NCBI GenBank assembly: GCA_003509845.1
Contig: DOMR01000157.1
Span: 1-16,576 of the forward strand
From: Chitinophagaceae bacterium
Lineage (GTDB): Bacteria; Bacteroidota; Bacteroidia; Chitinophagales; Chitinophagaceae
Length of the DNA: 16,576 bases
Direction of reading: 5' to 3'
Position 1 is the stretch's first letter, and the number at the start of each line of letters is the position of its first letter. Below are positions 1 to 8,092 of the stretch, piece after piece. The position numbers were made by a program, and so were the translations under genes. Under the pieces are notes generated by a model. The model made no database searches, was not told the DNA's origin, and saw only the letters and a list, made by a program, of their open reading frames with translations.

Positions 1-234
1 TTGCCCTGCGTAGTATCCAACAGAGGCGGGCTTAAAGAATCTGTTATTGATACTATTACAGGTTTTGTGGTTGAAGTTGAGTATCCTGAAGATGTAGTAG
101 AAAAAATTCAATTTCTTTTGCAAGACGAAAATGCAGCAAGAATAATGGGGCAAAAAGGCCGCTTAAATTATGAAGGTAAATTTACAGCCCCTATCTGGAC
201 CCAATCAATGAAAAATATTTTTAAAAATGTTTAA
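1..234 (+). CDS. Glycosyltransferase family 4, C-terminal end (5' truncated by window)
   Basis: The frame is open from the first base to a TAA at 232-234 and gives 77 residues. It begins mid-domain with LPCVVSNRGGLKE, the segment that follows the catalytic EX7E motif in GT4 (GT-B fold) transferases: a small hydrophobic run, then the loop that binds the donor nucleotide-sugar. The remainder (PEDVVEKIQFLLQDENAARI) is the usual closing helical region. The TTG at position 1 is not a credible start, because the real gene begins upstream of the window. It overlaps the next gene by 8 nt, which implies translational coupling. It probably adds a sugar to a lipid-linked glycan at the cytoplasmic face of the inner membrane. 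Donor and acceptor cannot be read from this fragment. Confidence 0.8.
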   Translation: MPCVVSNRGGLKESVIDTITGFVVEVEYPEDVVEKIQFLLQDENAARIMGQKGRLNYEGKFTAPIWTQSMKNIFKNV

Positions 235-1171
235 TACACCCATCCTTTTCATCATATTCAACAGGCTCGATACCACAAAGAATGTATTTGAACAAATAAA
301 GAAAGTGCAGCCGGCTCAATTATTTATTGCTGCAGATGGGCCGAGGATGCTTGTGGATGGAGAAAAGGAAAAATGTGAAACAGTTCGTAACTGGGTCATG
401 AATAATTTAGATTGGGACTGTGAAGTAAAAACTTTATTTAGAGATGAAAACCTTGGATGTGGAAAAGGGCCTGCTTCTGCAATAGACTGGTTTTTTCAAA
501 ATGTTGAAGAGGGAATAATATTAGAAGATGACATAGTACCTGACATGAGTTTTTTCTATTTTTGCGAATTACAATTAATAAAATATAGAAATGTTAAAAA
601 TATATTAACAATATCAGGAGATAACTTTCAAGGCACATTTAATAGAGGTGATGGGTCTTATTATTATTCAAAATATGTACATATTTGGGGATGGGCAACT
701 TGGAAAAGGACTTGGGATTTATATGATTTCAATATTAAAAATTGGGATATGTTTAAATCTAAAAGAAGCCAAGAGATATCAATGAATCCCATTGAAATAC
801 TTTATTGGACGGAGATATTTGATAATATTTATGCTGGAAAGAATGATGCTTGGGATTATCAATTATTTTATTTATCCATTTTTAATAATGGATTGAATGT
901 TATTCCAAATATTAATTTGATTAAAAATATTGGATTTGGCGAAGGCGCTACTCATACAATTGATTCAACTCATATTTTATCAAAAATGCAATCTCATGAA
1001 TATACTGAAGATAGAATTCCTTCTTTGATTCAAGTAAATTCTGAAGCTGATATTTATACTTTCGAGACTGTTTATTGTAATCTTAAGCCAATTGTTATTC
1101 AGAAAAAAAGTTTAATTAAAGGTATTGTGAGTAAACTATTAGGTTTTAATGTAACTAATAATAGAAAATGA
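227..1171 (+). CDS. GNT-I-like nucleotide-diphospho-sugar transferase
   Basis: This 314-residue protein begins NTPILFIIFNRLDTTKNVF, the opening of bacterial GT-A proteins often annotated nucleotide-diphospho-sugar transferase or HlpA-like. Supporting motifs are FIAADGPR (33-40), an acidic LEDDIVPD (99-106) that occupies the place of the metal-binding DXD, and HIWGWATWKRTWDLYD (152-167), which is characteristic of this family. No signal peptide or membrane segment is evident, so it should be cytosolic or peripheral. The ATG lies inside the 3' end of the preceding GT4 gene (8-nt overlap). The TGA is separated from the next ATG by one codon, and that ATG is in the same frame. The role is inferred to be sugar transfer in assembly of the glycan; the sugar is unknown. 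Confidence 0.75.
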   Translation: MFNTPILFIIFNRLDTTKNVFEQIKKVQPAQLFIAADGPRMLVDGEKEKCETVRNWVMNNLDWDCEVKTLFRDENLGCGKGPASAIDWFFQNVEEGIILEDDIVPDMSFFYFCELQLIKYRNVKNILTISGDNFQGTFNRGDGSYYYSKYVHIWGWATWKRTWDLYDFNIKNWDMFKSKRSQEISMNPIEILYWTEIFDNIYAGKNDAWDYQLFYLSIFNNGLNVIPNINLIKNIGFGEGATHTIDSTHILSKMQSHEYTEDRIPSLIQVNSEADIYTFETVYCNLKPIVIQKKSLIKGIVSKLLGFNVTNNRK

Positions 1172-1174
1172 TTT

Positions 1175-2062
1175 ATGGAAGAAAAATTAGAAATGAATTT
1201 TACTGGGGAAAGGTTGGTAACAAAAGTATTTGAATATTGGACATTGGAGCATTTGCATAGGTATGCAATAAGTACAGACTTTGTAAAAAACAAGGTAGTA
1301 TTAGATTTGGCAAGTGGTGAGGGTTATGGATCAAATCTTTTATCTAAATATGCTCATTCTGTTGTAGGTATAGATATATCTGAAGAGGCAATTAAAAATT
1401 CCGTAATAAAGTATCAACGTTCTAATTTAAAGTTCCTACTTGGGTCTGCTTATAAAATTCCATTAGAATCTGAATCTATTGATGTTGTTGTTAGCTTTGA
1501 AACAATAGAACATCATGATCAACATGAGGAAATGATGAGTGAAGTTAAAAGGGTTTTGAAAAATGATGGAATTTTAATTATTTCTAGTCCTGATAAAAAA
1601 AACTACTCAGATATACCGAAGTATACTAATCCTTATCATGTTAAGGAATTATATACGGAGGAATTTCATAATCTTATTGAACAATACTTTCAAAATACAT
1701 ATATGCTTTATCAGAAATCTATTTTTGGATCAATTATTTCTTCAAGAGAAATTAATTCAAATGGATTAAAAGAATTTATTGGCAATTATTCAGCATTAGA
1801 CTCTTTCAGCCAAATTCAAAATCCAGTGTATAATATTTGTATTGCTTCCCAAAGTTCATTACAAGATTTTCAATTAAACACAAACAGTATATTTTTTAAC
1901 AATGAAATTATTTCGAATTATATTAATGCTAACAATGAATTAGAGGTATTGAAAAGTAAATATATTGAGGTGGAAAATATATTAAATTCTAATTCGTATA
2001 AATTGGGAAGGTTTTTTACATATCCAATTAGAAGTATAAAAAAATATCTGCAAAAGTCATAA
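1175..2062 (+). CDS. Class I SAM-dependent methyltransferase with GT-type C-terminal tail
   Basis: This 295-residue protein has a clear Rossmann methyltransferase core. Motif I is VLDLASGEGYGS (42-53), the acidic strand-2 end is GIDIS (65-69), and the strand-4 region is SFETIEHHDQ (107-116). The N-terminal FTGERLV (9-15) and EHLHRY (25-30) are typical of methyltransferases in O-antigen and capsule clusters. After the core come a predicted helical stretch (about 245-270) and the tail NSNSYKLGRFFTYPIRS (from about 271). That tail closely resembles the end of the GT2 protein at 4642-5496. The likely role is methylation of a sugar hydroxyl or terminal residue of the glycan, which in some systems also limits chain length; the target is not readable. 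The gene starts 3 nt after the previous stop. An internal ATG seven codons in (MNFTGERL) is a possible alternative start. Confidence 0.85.
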   Translation: MEEKLEMNFTGERLVTKVFEYWTLEHLHRYAISTDFVKNKVVLDLASGEGYGSNLLSKYAHSVVGIDISEEAIKNSVIKYQRSNLKFLLGSAYKIPLESESIDVVVSFETIEHHDQHEEMMSEVKRVLKNDGILIISSPDKKNYSDIPKYTNPYHVKELYTEEFHNLIEQYFQNTYMLYQKSIFGSIISSREINSNGLKEFIGNYSALDSFSQIQNPVYNICIASQSSLQDFQLNTNSIFFNNEIISNYINANNELEVLKSKYIEVENILNSNSYKLGRFFTYPIRSIKKYLQKS

Positions 2063-2085
2063 TTATATTTTCTGATAAGTTTATT

Positions 2086-2913
2086 ATGAATATTAAACCA
2101 GTAATAATTATTCCTGTTTACAAATCCAATTTAGACGATTCAGAGTTATTTTCATTAAATCAACTAATTCTAACTTTAGGCGATTTTACAATTTATTTTA
2201 TTAAACCCCATGCCCTCAGTCTAAAGAATTATCCTGAAAATAATATTAAAGTTTTAAGTTTTGAGGATAAATATTTCGATTCACTGAAAGGGTACAATGA
2301 ACTTTTAACTAGTTTGTTTTTTTTTAAAAAATTTAGGCATTTTACACATATGCTTATTTATCAACTCGATGCTTTAGTTTTTAAGAATGAGTTATTGATT
2401 TGGTGCTATAAGAAATTTGATTATATAGGAGCACCGTGGTTTAGGGGATACTCTTCAGGAGAATCTACTCAAGACTTTATAGGCGTGGGTAATGGAGGAT
2501 TTTCTTTACGTAAAATAAACAAGTCAATATCAATATTAACGAGGTTGAAATTTGCTATCTTACTTTATAAAATTAAAAATAAATTAAACTTACTATTTAG
2601 AAAAAATATAAAAGGATTAAGTTATATCCAATTAAAAATTTATCAATTCCTTAATATTAATTACGATTCCATCTATTTAGAAAAACTTTTAAATCGAAAT
2701 TGTTTTAATGAAGATGGGTTTTGGAGCATTTGGATTGCTAATTCCTTTAAAGATTTTAAAATTGCTTCATTAGACGAAGCAATTAAGTTTAGTTTTGAAG
2801 TAAACCCCGAGACATTATTTCTTATGAATAATTCAATTTTACCATTTGGTTGTCATGGGTGGATGAAATATGACTACAAGACGTTTTGGGTAAATCATAT
2901 CAATTTTACTTAG
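2086..2913 (+). CDS. DUF5672 family protein (putative glycosyltransferase)
   Basis: This 275-residue protein matches the DUF5672 pattern. It has a GT-A-like opening (VIIIPVYKSNLDD, 6-18), YQLDALVF (92-99), DYIGAPW (112-118), GVGNGGFSLRK (133-143), NEDGFW (208-213) and a closing FGCHGWMKYD (254-263). The aspartate in QLDA and the acidic NEDG are natural candidates for nucleotide-sugar or metal contacts, but the family has no settled biochemistry that I can cite. Its position among transferases supports a sugar-transfer role. Residues about 145-200 are very Lys/Ile/Asn-rich and probably form a helical insertion. The gene is strikingly AT-rich: bases 2581-2640 contain only 8 G or C in 60. Spacing is 23 nt after the methyltransferase and 70 nt before the acyltransferase. 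Confidence 0.75.
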   Translation: MNIKPVIIIPVYKSNLDDSELFSLNQLILTLGDFTIYFIKPHALSLKNYPENNIKVLSFEDKYFDSLKGYNELLTSLFFFKKFRHFTHMLIYQLDALVFKNELLIWCYKKFDYIGAPWFRGYSSGESTQDFIGVGNGGFSLRKINKSISILTRLKFAILLYKIKNKLNLLFRKNIKGLSYIQLKIYQFLNINYDSIYLEKLLNRNCFNEDGFWSIWIANSFKDFKIASLDEAIKFSFEVNPETLFLMNNSILPFGCHGWMKYDYKTFWVNHINFT

Positions 2914-2983
2914 GTTATTTTTTCATGTTAAATTATGCGTTTTTTTAATGCAAAATATGGCTGCAATTAAAATCCACTAAAAA

Positions 2984-3655
2984 ATGCCTTTAAAATTTAT
3001 TTCAAATATTCTCTCTGAATATAAAAAAATGGCACTTCGTTTAAAAGAATTTAGAGGCAATAAAATATCTGTAATAATAGCATTTTATTATTTCAAATTT
3101 AAAAGAAAACATATACTTGCTCATCCAAATATAATTATAAACGGGTTGAAAAATATATCTACCGCTGATATTTTATCGTTAGGTATTGATTACAATGGAT
3201 TGGTAAATATAAAAGATTATACTTTTTTAAATGTTCAGGGTAAATTAATTGTAAAGGGTGCTTTTTCTATTGGCAGTGGATGCCGTTTCTATATTGGATC
3301 TAAAGGCGAATGTGTACTCAATAAAAACTCTTATGTAAGCCCATTTACTAGTTTTATTATTGAGCATGGTATTAGTATTGGTGAAGGATGCGCCATTTCA
3401 TGGCATTGCCAATTTTTAGATGAAGATTTTCATACAATCGAATATGAAAATAAAAAGGTAATAGGAGATCCTAAAATTGTTATTTCAGATAATGTTTGGA
3501 TTGGATGTTATGTAAATGTTTTTAAAGGAACTTTTATTGCCCGGGGCTGTGTCGTTGCTGCCAATGCCATTGTGAGAGGGGTGTTTGATGAAGAAAATTG
3601 TTTGATAGCAGGTAATCCTGCAAGAGTGGTAAAGAAAAATATTTGCTGGCGTTAA
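2984..3655 (+). CDS. Left-handed beta-helix (hexapeptide repeat) O-acyltransferase
   Basis: This 223-residue protein resembles sugar O-acetyltransferases of the CatB/NodL/WcaF group. From about residue 75 it shows imperfect hexapeptide repeats (VQGKLIVKGAFSIGSGCRF; HGISIGEGCAIS; IVISDNVWIGC; GCVVAANAIV). DEDFH ends at His150, the usual catalytic histidine position, and the protein closes with the canonical IAGNPARVVKK (208-218). It probably acetylates a sugar hydroxyl using acetyl-CoA as a trimer in the cytosol. The N-terminal about 45 residues are basic and hydrophobic (ISVIIAFYYFKFKRK), possibly membrane-associating. ATG 2984 is chosen; an in-frame ATG at 3029 (MALRLKEF) would give a protein 15 residues shorter. 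Some repeat positions are degenerate (FIARGCVVAANA instead of the common IGxGxVVGAGA), but no key residue is lost. Confidence 0.85.
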   Translation: MPLKFISNILSEYKKMALRLKEFRGNKISVIIAFYYFKFKRKHILAHPNIIINGLKNISTADILSLGIDYNGLVNIKDYTFLNVQGKLIVKGAFSIGSGCRFYIGSKGECVLNKNSYVSPFTSFIIEHGISIGEGCAISWHCQFLDEDFHTIEYENKKVIGDPKIVISDNVWIGCYVNVFKGTFIARGCVVAANAIVRGVFDEENCLIAGNPARVVKKNICWR

Positions 3656-3668
3656 AAAAAGCATCTCA

Positions 3669-4649
3669 TTGAACTCTCCTAAAATATCAATAGTAACTCC
3701 TTCTTTCAACCAGGGTCAATTTATAGAACAAACCATCCTTTCTGTTATTAATCAAGGTTATCCAAATCTTGAGTACATTATTATAGATGGAGGTAGTACG
3801 GATAATACATTAGATGTCATAAAAAAGTATGCAGATCGGATTACATATTGGATTAGCGAGCCTGATAATGGTCAAAGTGATGCTTTGAACAAAGGATTGG
3901 AAAAATGTACCGGTGACATATTTAACTGGATTAATAGTGATGATTATTTAGAAACCGGTGCTTTATTAATAATTGCAGACGCTTTTAATAATGTCAATAC
4001 TGATATAGTTTGCGGTTATACTAGCATATTTGAAGATACTGTAGAAAAAGAGGTTGTAAAACATAGAACCACAGTATATGGCTGTTTAGAAGCAACACTG
4101 GTACAGCAGCGTATCAGCCAGCCAGCTATGTTTTATCGGCTTTCTGTTTTAAAAAATCTGGGAGGAATAAATACCAATTTACATTACATTATGGATTTGG
4201 AACTATGGTTCAGATACTTGTGTAGCAACGGGCAGGATAAAATGATTTTCAAGGATGATTTATTTGCTCATTTTAGAATACATGGCGCATCTAAAACAGG
4301 AGCTTATGAAGAGAGGTTCAGGGAAGAAGAGAAAGCCATTTGGTTTTATTTACTTTCCATCTTAAATGCTAACAAAATTTGGGTGTTGTTTTTTAAAACT
4401 GCAAATGAGTACAAACCTTTAAAAGCATGGGATAACAATTTATTAAATTACCAGCAGCTAGAAATTGAACTTTCTCAGAGGTATTTATTTGCTATAATTA
4501 AATCAGGAAATAAGTTACTGGGGAGGTTGTCATTTAATACCCTTTTCAAATCAGGCAGGCTGTCTGTAAATGTTCAAAATATAGCATTGTTTGTAAAATT
4601 GTTTATCGGGAATATTCCCTTCAGAAAATATTTTAATAACCATGCCTAA
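3669..4649 (+). CDS. Glycosyltransferase family 2
   Basis: This 326-residue GT2 (GT-A fold) opens with ISIVTPSFNQGQFIEQTI (7-24) and carries IIDGGSTDNT (38-47) for UDP/UMP binding. NWINSDDYL (86-94) supplies the DXD-type metal site, and IMDLELWFRY (174-183) holds the acidic residue expected at the catalytic-base position. This GGSTDNT/SDD subfamily is very common in Bacteroidota and cyanobacterial glycan clusters. The start is a TTG at 3669: conserved sequence begins six codons later, there is no in-frame ATG nearby, and the gap to the upstream stop is only 13 nt. The C-terminal 80 residues have hydrophobic patches (IALFVKLFIGNIPF) that may sit against the membrane. It overlaps the next gene by 8 nt. 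The sugar donor and acceptor are unknown. Confidence 0.9.
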   Translation: MNSPKISIVTPSFNQGQFIEQTILSVINQGYPNLEYIIIDGGSTDNTLDVIKKYADRITYWISEPDNGQSDALNKGLEKCTGDIFNWINSDDYLETGALLIIADAFNNVNTDIVCGYTSIFEDTVEKEVVKHRTTVYGCLEATLVQQRISQPAMFYRLSVLKNLGGINTNLHYIMDLELWFRYLCSNGQDKMIFKDDLFAHFRIHGASKTGAYEERFREEEKAIWFYLLSILNANKIWVLFFKTANEYKPLKAWDNNLLNYQQLEIELSQRYLFAIIKSGNKLLGRLSFNTLFKSGRLSVNVQNIALFVKLFIGNIPFRKYFNNHA

Positions 4650-5496
4650 GGTATCTGTTATTATACCCTGTTATAATCAGGGTCTTTTTATAGAAGAAGC
4701 GATTGATTCTGTATTGGTGCAAAGTTATCAAGATTTTGAAATCATTGTAATTAATGATGGCTCTGATGATGTTGTAACTATTGATATTTTAAATGGTTTA
4801 AAAAAAAGCCATACTACTATTTATCACATTACTAATGCAGGGGTATCTGCAGCTAGAAATTACGGTATCATACATAGCAGCGGAACTTTTATATTGCCTC
4901 TTGATGCAGATGATCGTATAGATAGCCGTTTATTGGAAATGTCAGTTTCGTTATTAGAGCAAAACCCGCAATTGGAATTAATAGCAACCGGTGTTAAGTT
5001 TTTTGGAGAAATAAATACAAAAGAATTGTTGCCAGCTTATAATCCTAAACAACATCTTTTACAAAACCTTTTCTTTAACACGAGTTTGTTTAGAAAAGCC
5101 AGTTTTGATAAATTAAATGGTTATGATGAATCTTTTAAGGAAGGTTGGGAAGACTGGGATTTTTTTTTAAGGCTGGTAGATGATGTAGCACAAGTCTACG
5201 TTATACAGGATTATTTGTTGCACTACCGTATAAAATCTTCAAGCCGAAATGCTGATTTACTAGAGGAGAAAAAACAGCGGGTAGAGCAGCAGCTTTTCTT
5301 AAAACATATTGAAAAATTCCAAAAATATTTCCCTGAACCTATACAGATTTTCAGGGATCATCAGTTTTTGCTAGAACAAAGTGCAAATTTTGAAAAATAC
5401 AAAAACGAACTTTTAAATTCAAAGAGTTATCTACTTGGAAATTTTTTATTAAATCCATTTAAATGGATATCTAAACTAAAGGGAGGCTCAAAATAA
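4642..5496 (+). CDS. Glycosyltransferase family 2 with amphipathic C-terminal tail
   Basis: This 284-residue GT2 opens with VSVIIPCYNQGLFIEEAI (4-21), followed by VINDGS (36-41), AGVSAARNYG (66-75) and PLDADDRID (86-94, the DXD metal site). EGWEDWDFFLRL (167-178) provides the catalytic-base region. Length and motif order are normal for a single-domain GT2 of the WfgS/WfeV type. The tail from about 258 (LNSKSYLLGNFLLNPFKWI) resembles the end of the methyltransferase at 1175-2062. Such S-x-S-Y-x-L-G tails recur in polysaccharide-cluster enzymes and are inferred here to be amphipathic membrane or partner-docking helices. The ATG lies 8 nt inside the previous gene and the stop is 1 nt before the next ATG, so the three GT2 genes look translationally coupled. 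Confidence 0.9.
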   Translation: MPKVSVIIPCYNQGLFIEEAIDSVLVQSYQDFEIIVINDGSDDVVTIDILNGLKKSHTTIYHITNAGVSAARNYGIIHSSGTFILPLDADDRIDSRLLEMSVSLLEQNPQLELIATGVKFFGEINTKELLPAYNPKQHLLQNLFFNTSLFRKASFDKLNGYDESFKEGWEDWDFFLRLVDDVAQVYVIQDYLLHYRIKSSSRNADLLEEKKQRVEQQLFLKHIEKFQKYFPEPIQIFRDHQFLLEQSANFEKYKNELLNSKSYLLGNFLLNPFKWISKLKGGSK

Positions 5497-5497
5497 T

Positions 5498-6460
5498 ATG
5501 TCGTTGGTTTCTGTTATTATACCCAATTACAATCATGGCCGCTTTTTATCAGAACGAATTGATTCAATATTAAACCAGAGTTTTACTGAATTTGAATGTA
5601 TTGTTTTAGATGATGCCAGTAACGACAATAGTAAAGCAATAATTGAAGGGTATGTGACAAAAGATACACGTATTAAGTTTTACCCTTTTGAGAATAATAG
5701 CGGGTCTCCTTTTGTACAGTGGAATAGGGGAGTAGAACTTGCCAGCAATGATTTGATATGGATAGCAGAATCAGACGATTCTTGTGATACTACATTGTTG
5801 CAAACTTTGGTGAATGAGCATTTGAAATATCCACATATCGGGCTTGCTTATTGCCAAAGTTTAAAAATAGATGCAGACAGTAATATTTCAGGCTCCTGGA
5901 AGGATTTTACATTTAATATGGATGCAGAATTATTTAACGTAAATTTTATTATGGATGGGATGGACTTTATATCAAATTTTCTTATTCATAAAAATGTAAT
6001 TCCAAATGCAAGTGCCGTGGTATTTAAAAAATCAGTTTTTGGGAAGGCTGGAGGTGCTGATGTATTTTTAACGACCAATAGCGACTGGCTTTGCTGGCTT
6101 ACGATGCTGGTAAATCATTCAGTAGCTTTTGTACCCCATCCTTTAAACAAGTTTAGGTTTCATTCAGATAGTGTAATTGCAAAACACAAAAGTTTTTGTT
6201 CTCCTATTTACAAAGAGCAGTTTGATTGCAGTATGCGCTATCGCTTTGAACTTTGGTGCAAAGAGCAGCGAGTGCATTTGAGTGCTAAAATACTGGCTGT
6301 AAATCAGCAATACATCTCATATGATATAGGTAACAGGGGGCTGCATTTATTTCGAAATGGTAAATGGTTAAATGGGCTTGCAGATATAATTAAAGCATCT
6401 GTTTTCCCCCAATTTACTTTGGGTTATGTAAGAAGAATATTCAGGAGGGGGAATTCATGA
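5498..6460 (+). CDS. Glycosyltransferase family 2
   Basis: This 320-residue GT2 opens with VSVIIPNYNHGRFLSERI (4-21), then LDDASNDNS (37-45) and WIAESDDSCD (88-97), which holds the metal-binding acidic motif. A hydrophilic acceptor half includes TTNSDWLCWLTML and a closing PHPLNKFRFHSDSV. This variant (YNHGRFL...DDASNDNS...ESDD) is a recognisable GT2 subgroup in Bacteroidota surface-glycan clusters. It lacks the S-x-S-Y-x-L-G tail and ends instead in a basic stretch (GYVRRIFRRG). The last four bases form an ATGA overlap with the next start. The codons for the terminal RRG also create an AGGAGG run just upstream of that start. Confidence 0.9.
   Translation: MSLVSVIIPNYNHGRFLSERIDSILNQSFTEFECIVLDDASNDNSKAIIEGYVTKDTRIKFYPFENNSGSPFVQWNRGVELASNDLIWIAESDDSCDTTLLQTLVNEHLKYPHIGLAYCQSLKIDADSNISGSWKDFTFNMDAELFNVNFIMDGMDFISNFLIHKNVIPNASAVVFKKSVFGKAGGADVFLTTNSDWLCWLTMLVNHSVAFVPHPLNKFRFHSDSVIAKHKSFCSPIYKEQFDCSMRYRFELWCKEQRVHLSAKILAVNQQYISYDIGNRGLHLFRNGKWLNGLADIIKASVFPQFTLGYVRRIFRRGNS
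6443..6448 (+). promoter_or_regulatory. Shine-Dalgarno-like AGGAGG before the gene at 6457
   Basis: A perfect AGGAGG lies 8 nt upstream of the ATG at 6457, ideal spacing for pairing with the 16S 3' end. It sits inside the terminal Arg-Arg codons of the preceding gene. Most starts in this window have A/T-rich leaders without such a motif, as usual in Bacteroidota. The match may therefore be a by-product of the coding sequence rather than a used ribosome-binding site. Confidence 0.4.
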
Positions 6461-7365
6461 TTTCAATAATTGTATGTTCTACAAATGCAGAACTGCTTGC
6501 AAAGTTTAAGTTGAATGTGGCCGCAACTATTGGGATTACTTACGAACTTCTTGCATACGACAACAGACTTGTATGTAAGGGTATAGCCGAGGTTTACAAT
6601 CAAATTGCATCTGAGGCTGCTTATGATATCCTATGTTTTGTGCATGAAGATGTAATCATACATACGAATGGTTGGGGAGAAGGAATTAAAAAACTATTAT
6701 CAAATAACGGAATTGGCTTGGTTGGTATTTCGGGTGCAGTCTACAAATCAAAATATCCGGGTACATGGTCCACCTGTCACTCTTCACTTTATCGGACACA
6801 TTCCATTCAGCATTTCAAAAAATCAGTACAACCAGTCGTTACCAATGTAAATCCTGGCAATGCATCCCATGCAGTTGTGGCGGTTATTGATGGGGTGTTT
6901 ATGGCTACACGCAAAGATGTTTTTCATCAATATTCATTTGATTCTAATTTGCTAAAAGGGTTTCATGGCTATGATATTGATTATTCAATGAAAGTTGGTC
7001 AGAATTATGAGTTAGTAGTAACTTATGGATTGTTGATCGAGCATTTGTCAGAAGGAATATTGAATGAAATGTGGTTGCATGATAGTTTGTTGGTTCATGA
7101 AAAATGGAAGAATAAGTTACCTTTAAATTCTTGCAATCTAAGTGATAGGGAAATGCATTTCAACGACTACCTATCATCGAGAAATATCTTGGCAGTTGCT
7201 TTACACTTTCAGGCTAACAAACGTATTGTCTTACTTTATTATTTTCGACTGTTATTTACAATGGGGAAATACAATCGATTTAAATTTTCAAAATCCGTTC
7301 TGAAATATTTATTATTTTCTACCACATCAAAACCAATAGCTCATGCAAATAGAGGGGTTTGTTAG
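6457..7365 (+). CDS. Glycosyltransferase, Glyco_tranf_2_5-like (PF13712-type)
   Basis: This 302-residue protein resembles the small GT-A family represented by PF13712. It has ISIIVCSTN (2-10), an AEVYNQIASEAAYDILCF stretch (44-61), FVHEDVII (61-68) with the acidic metal-site equivalent, and W73 in NGWGEG. IDGVFMATRKDVF (144-156) and GFHGYDIDYSMKV (168-180) follow, where the aspartates are the probable catalytic-base region. The family is found in capsule and rhamnan-type clusters and is presumed to transfer a sugar to the growing glycan. The donor is unknown. The start is an ATGA overlap with the upstream GT2, preceded by AGGAGG. The 3' end overlaps the start of a decayed FkbM gene by 23 nt. 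The C-terminal region (about 235-300) is basic with hydrophobic runs (IVLLYYFRLLF), consistent with membrane association. Confidence 0.8.
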   Translation: MISIIVCSTNAELLAKFKLNVAATIGITYELLAYDNRLVCKGIAEVYNQIASEAAYDILCFVHEDVIIHTNGWGEGIKKLLSNNGIGLVGISGAVYKSKYPGTWSTCHSSLYRTHSIQHFKKSVQPVVTNVNPGNASHAVVAVIDGVFMATRKDVFHQYSFDSNLLKGFHGYDIDYSMKVGQNYELVVTYGLLIEHLSEGILNEMWLHDSLLVHEKWKNKLPLNSCNLSDREMHFNDYLSSRNILAVALHFQANKRIVLLYYFRLLFTMGKYNRFKFSKSVLKYLLFSTTSKPIAHANRGVC

Positions 7366-8083
7366 ATTCCTAAATTGGGAATTTCGGAAATGTCTTCGTT
7401 TGATGATAGAATTGAAAACTATCTTTTGGATGCCAAGAAAAAAGATAGTTTTGGATAAATTGTTAGCTGATTATAACAATAATAATTTTTTCTTCATACA
7501 GGTAGTAGCTAATGATGGTCTTACTTGAGATAATTTGCGGGGATTTATTGAAAAGTATAATTGGCAAGGTATTCTGGTAGAACCGATACCTTATGTCTTT
7601 GAAAGACTAAAAGTTAATTATAGTGGTTTTTCAAAACTGAGTTTTGAGAATTCAGCAATTTCTTCCGAAACGGGATTTTCAAAGTTTTATATTATAGCAG
7701 AAAGAGATTTGAACAATAGTGGCTTGTTTGAAAATAATCAGGAGTATAAGATATATCAGCTTTCATCTTTTGATAAAGATACTCTATTTAAGCAGGGTTA
7801 CATGCACCCATCCTTTGAGAAAAAAATTCATGAAATAGATATCACTACATTAAATTTCAATATCTTATTAAAAAAGTACAAAGTCAAAAAACATTATTGC
7901 TAGTAGATACCGAAAGATATAATTTTGATTTATTAAAAACATTTGATTTGAACAAGATTTCACCTGCTAGTATAATTTATTGAGACTAAACATATGAAGC
8001 TTTACGGCTATAAGTCTCTCGTTCGTAAATTTAGAAAAAAAGTCTTCAAATCATTTCAATGTAACAGGGTAATGTCTCGATAA
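7343..8083 (+). pseudogene. FkbM family methyltransferase, decayed copy 1
   Basis: Read with frame corrections, this gives a family-length FkbM protein of about 246 codons. The opening is FVRFLNWEFRKCL; a degraded SAM motif IQVVANDGLT follows, where family members have V-G-A-N-D-G. A TGA at 7526-7528 is followed in frame by DNLRGFIEKYNWQGILVEP and ENSAISSETG. A shift near the A-run at 7886-7891 moves the reading to LLLVDTERYNFDLLKTFDL, and a second shift near 7980 restores the original frame for ETKHMKLYGYKSLV, ending at TAA 8081-8083. One stop, two compensating frameshifts and a changed SAM-loop glycine make this inactive as a full-length enzyme. Ancestral function was probably methylation of a sugar. 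Its ATG lies 23 nt inside the preceding gene, so it was once part of the operon. Confidence 0.8.
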
Positions 8084-8092
8084 AAGAATGAA

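Noticed and set aside
2317..2331. T9A6 tract inside the DUF5672 gene as a slippage or regulatory site
   Set aside because: It encodes F-F-F-K-K-F in a very AT-rich gene where such runs are expected. A/T runs are common throughout the window, unlike the G runs.
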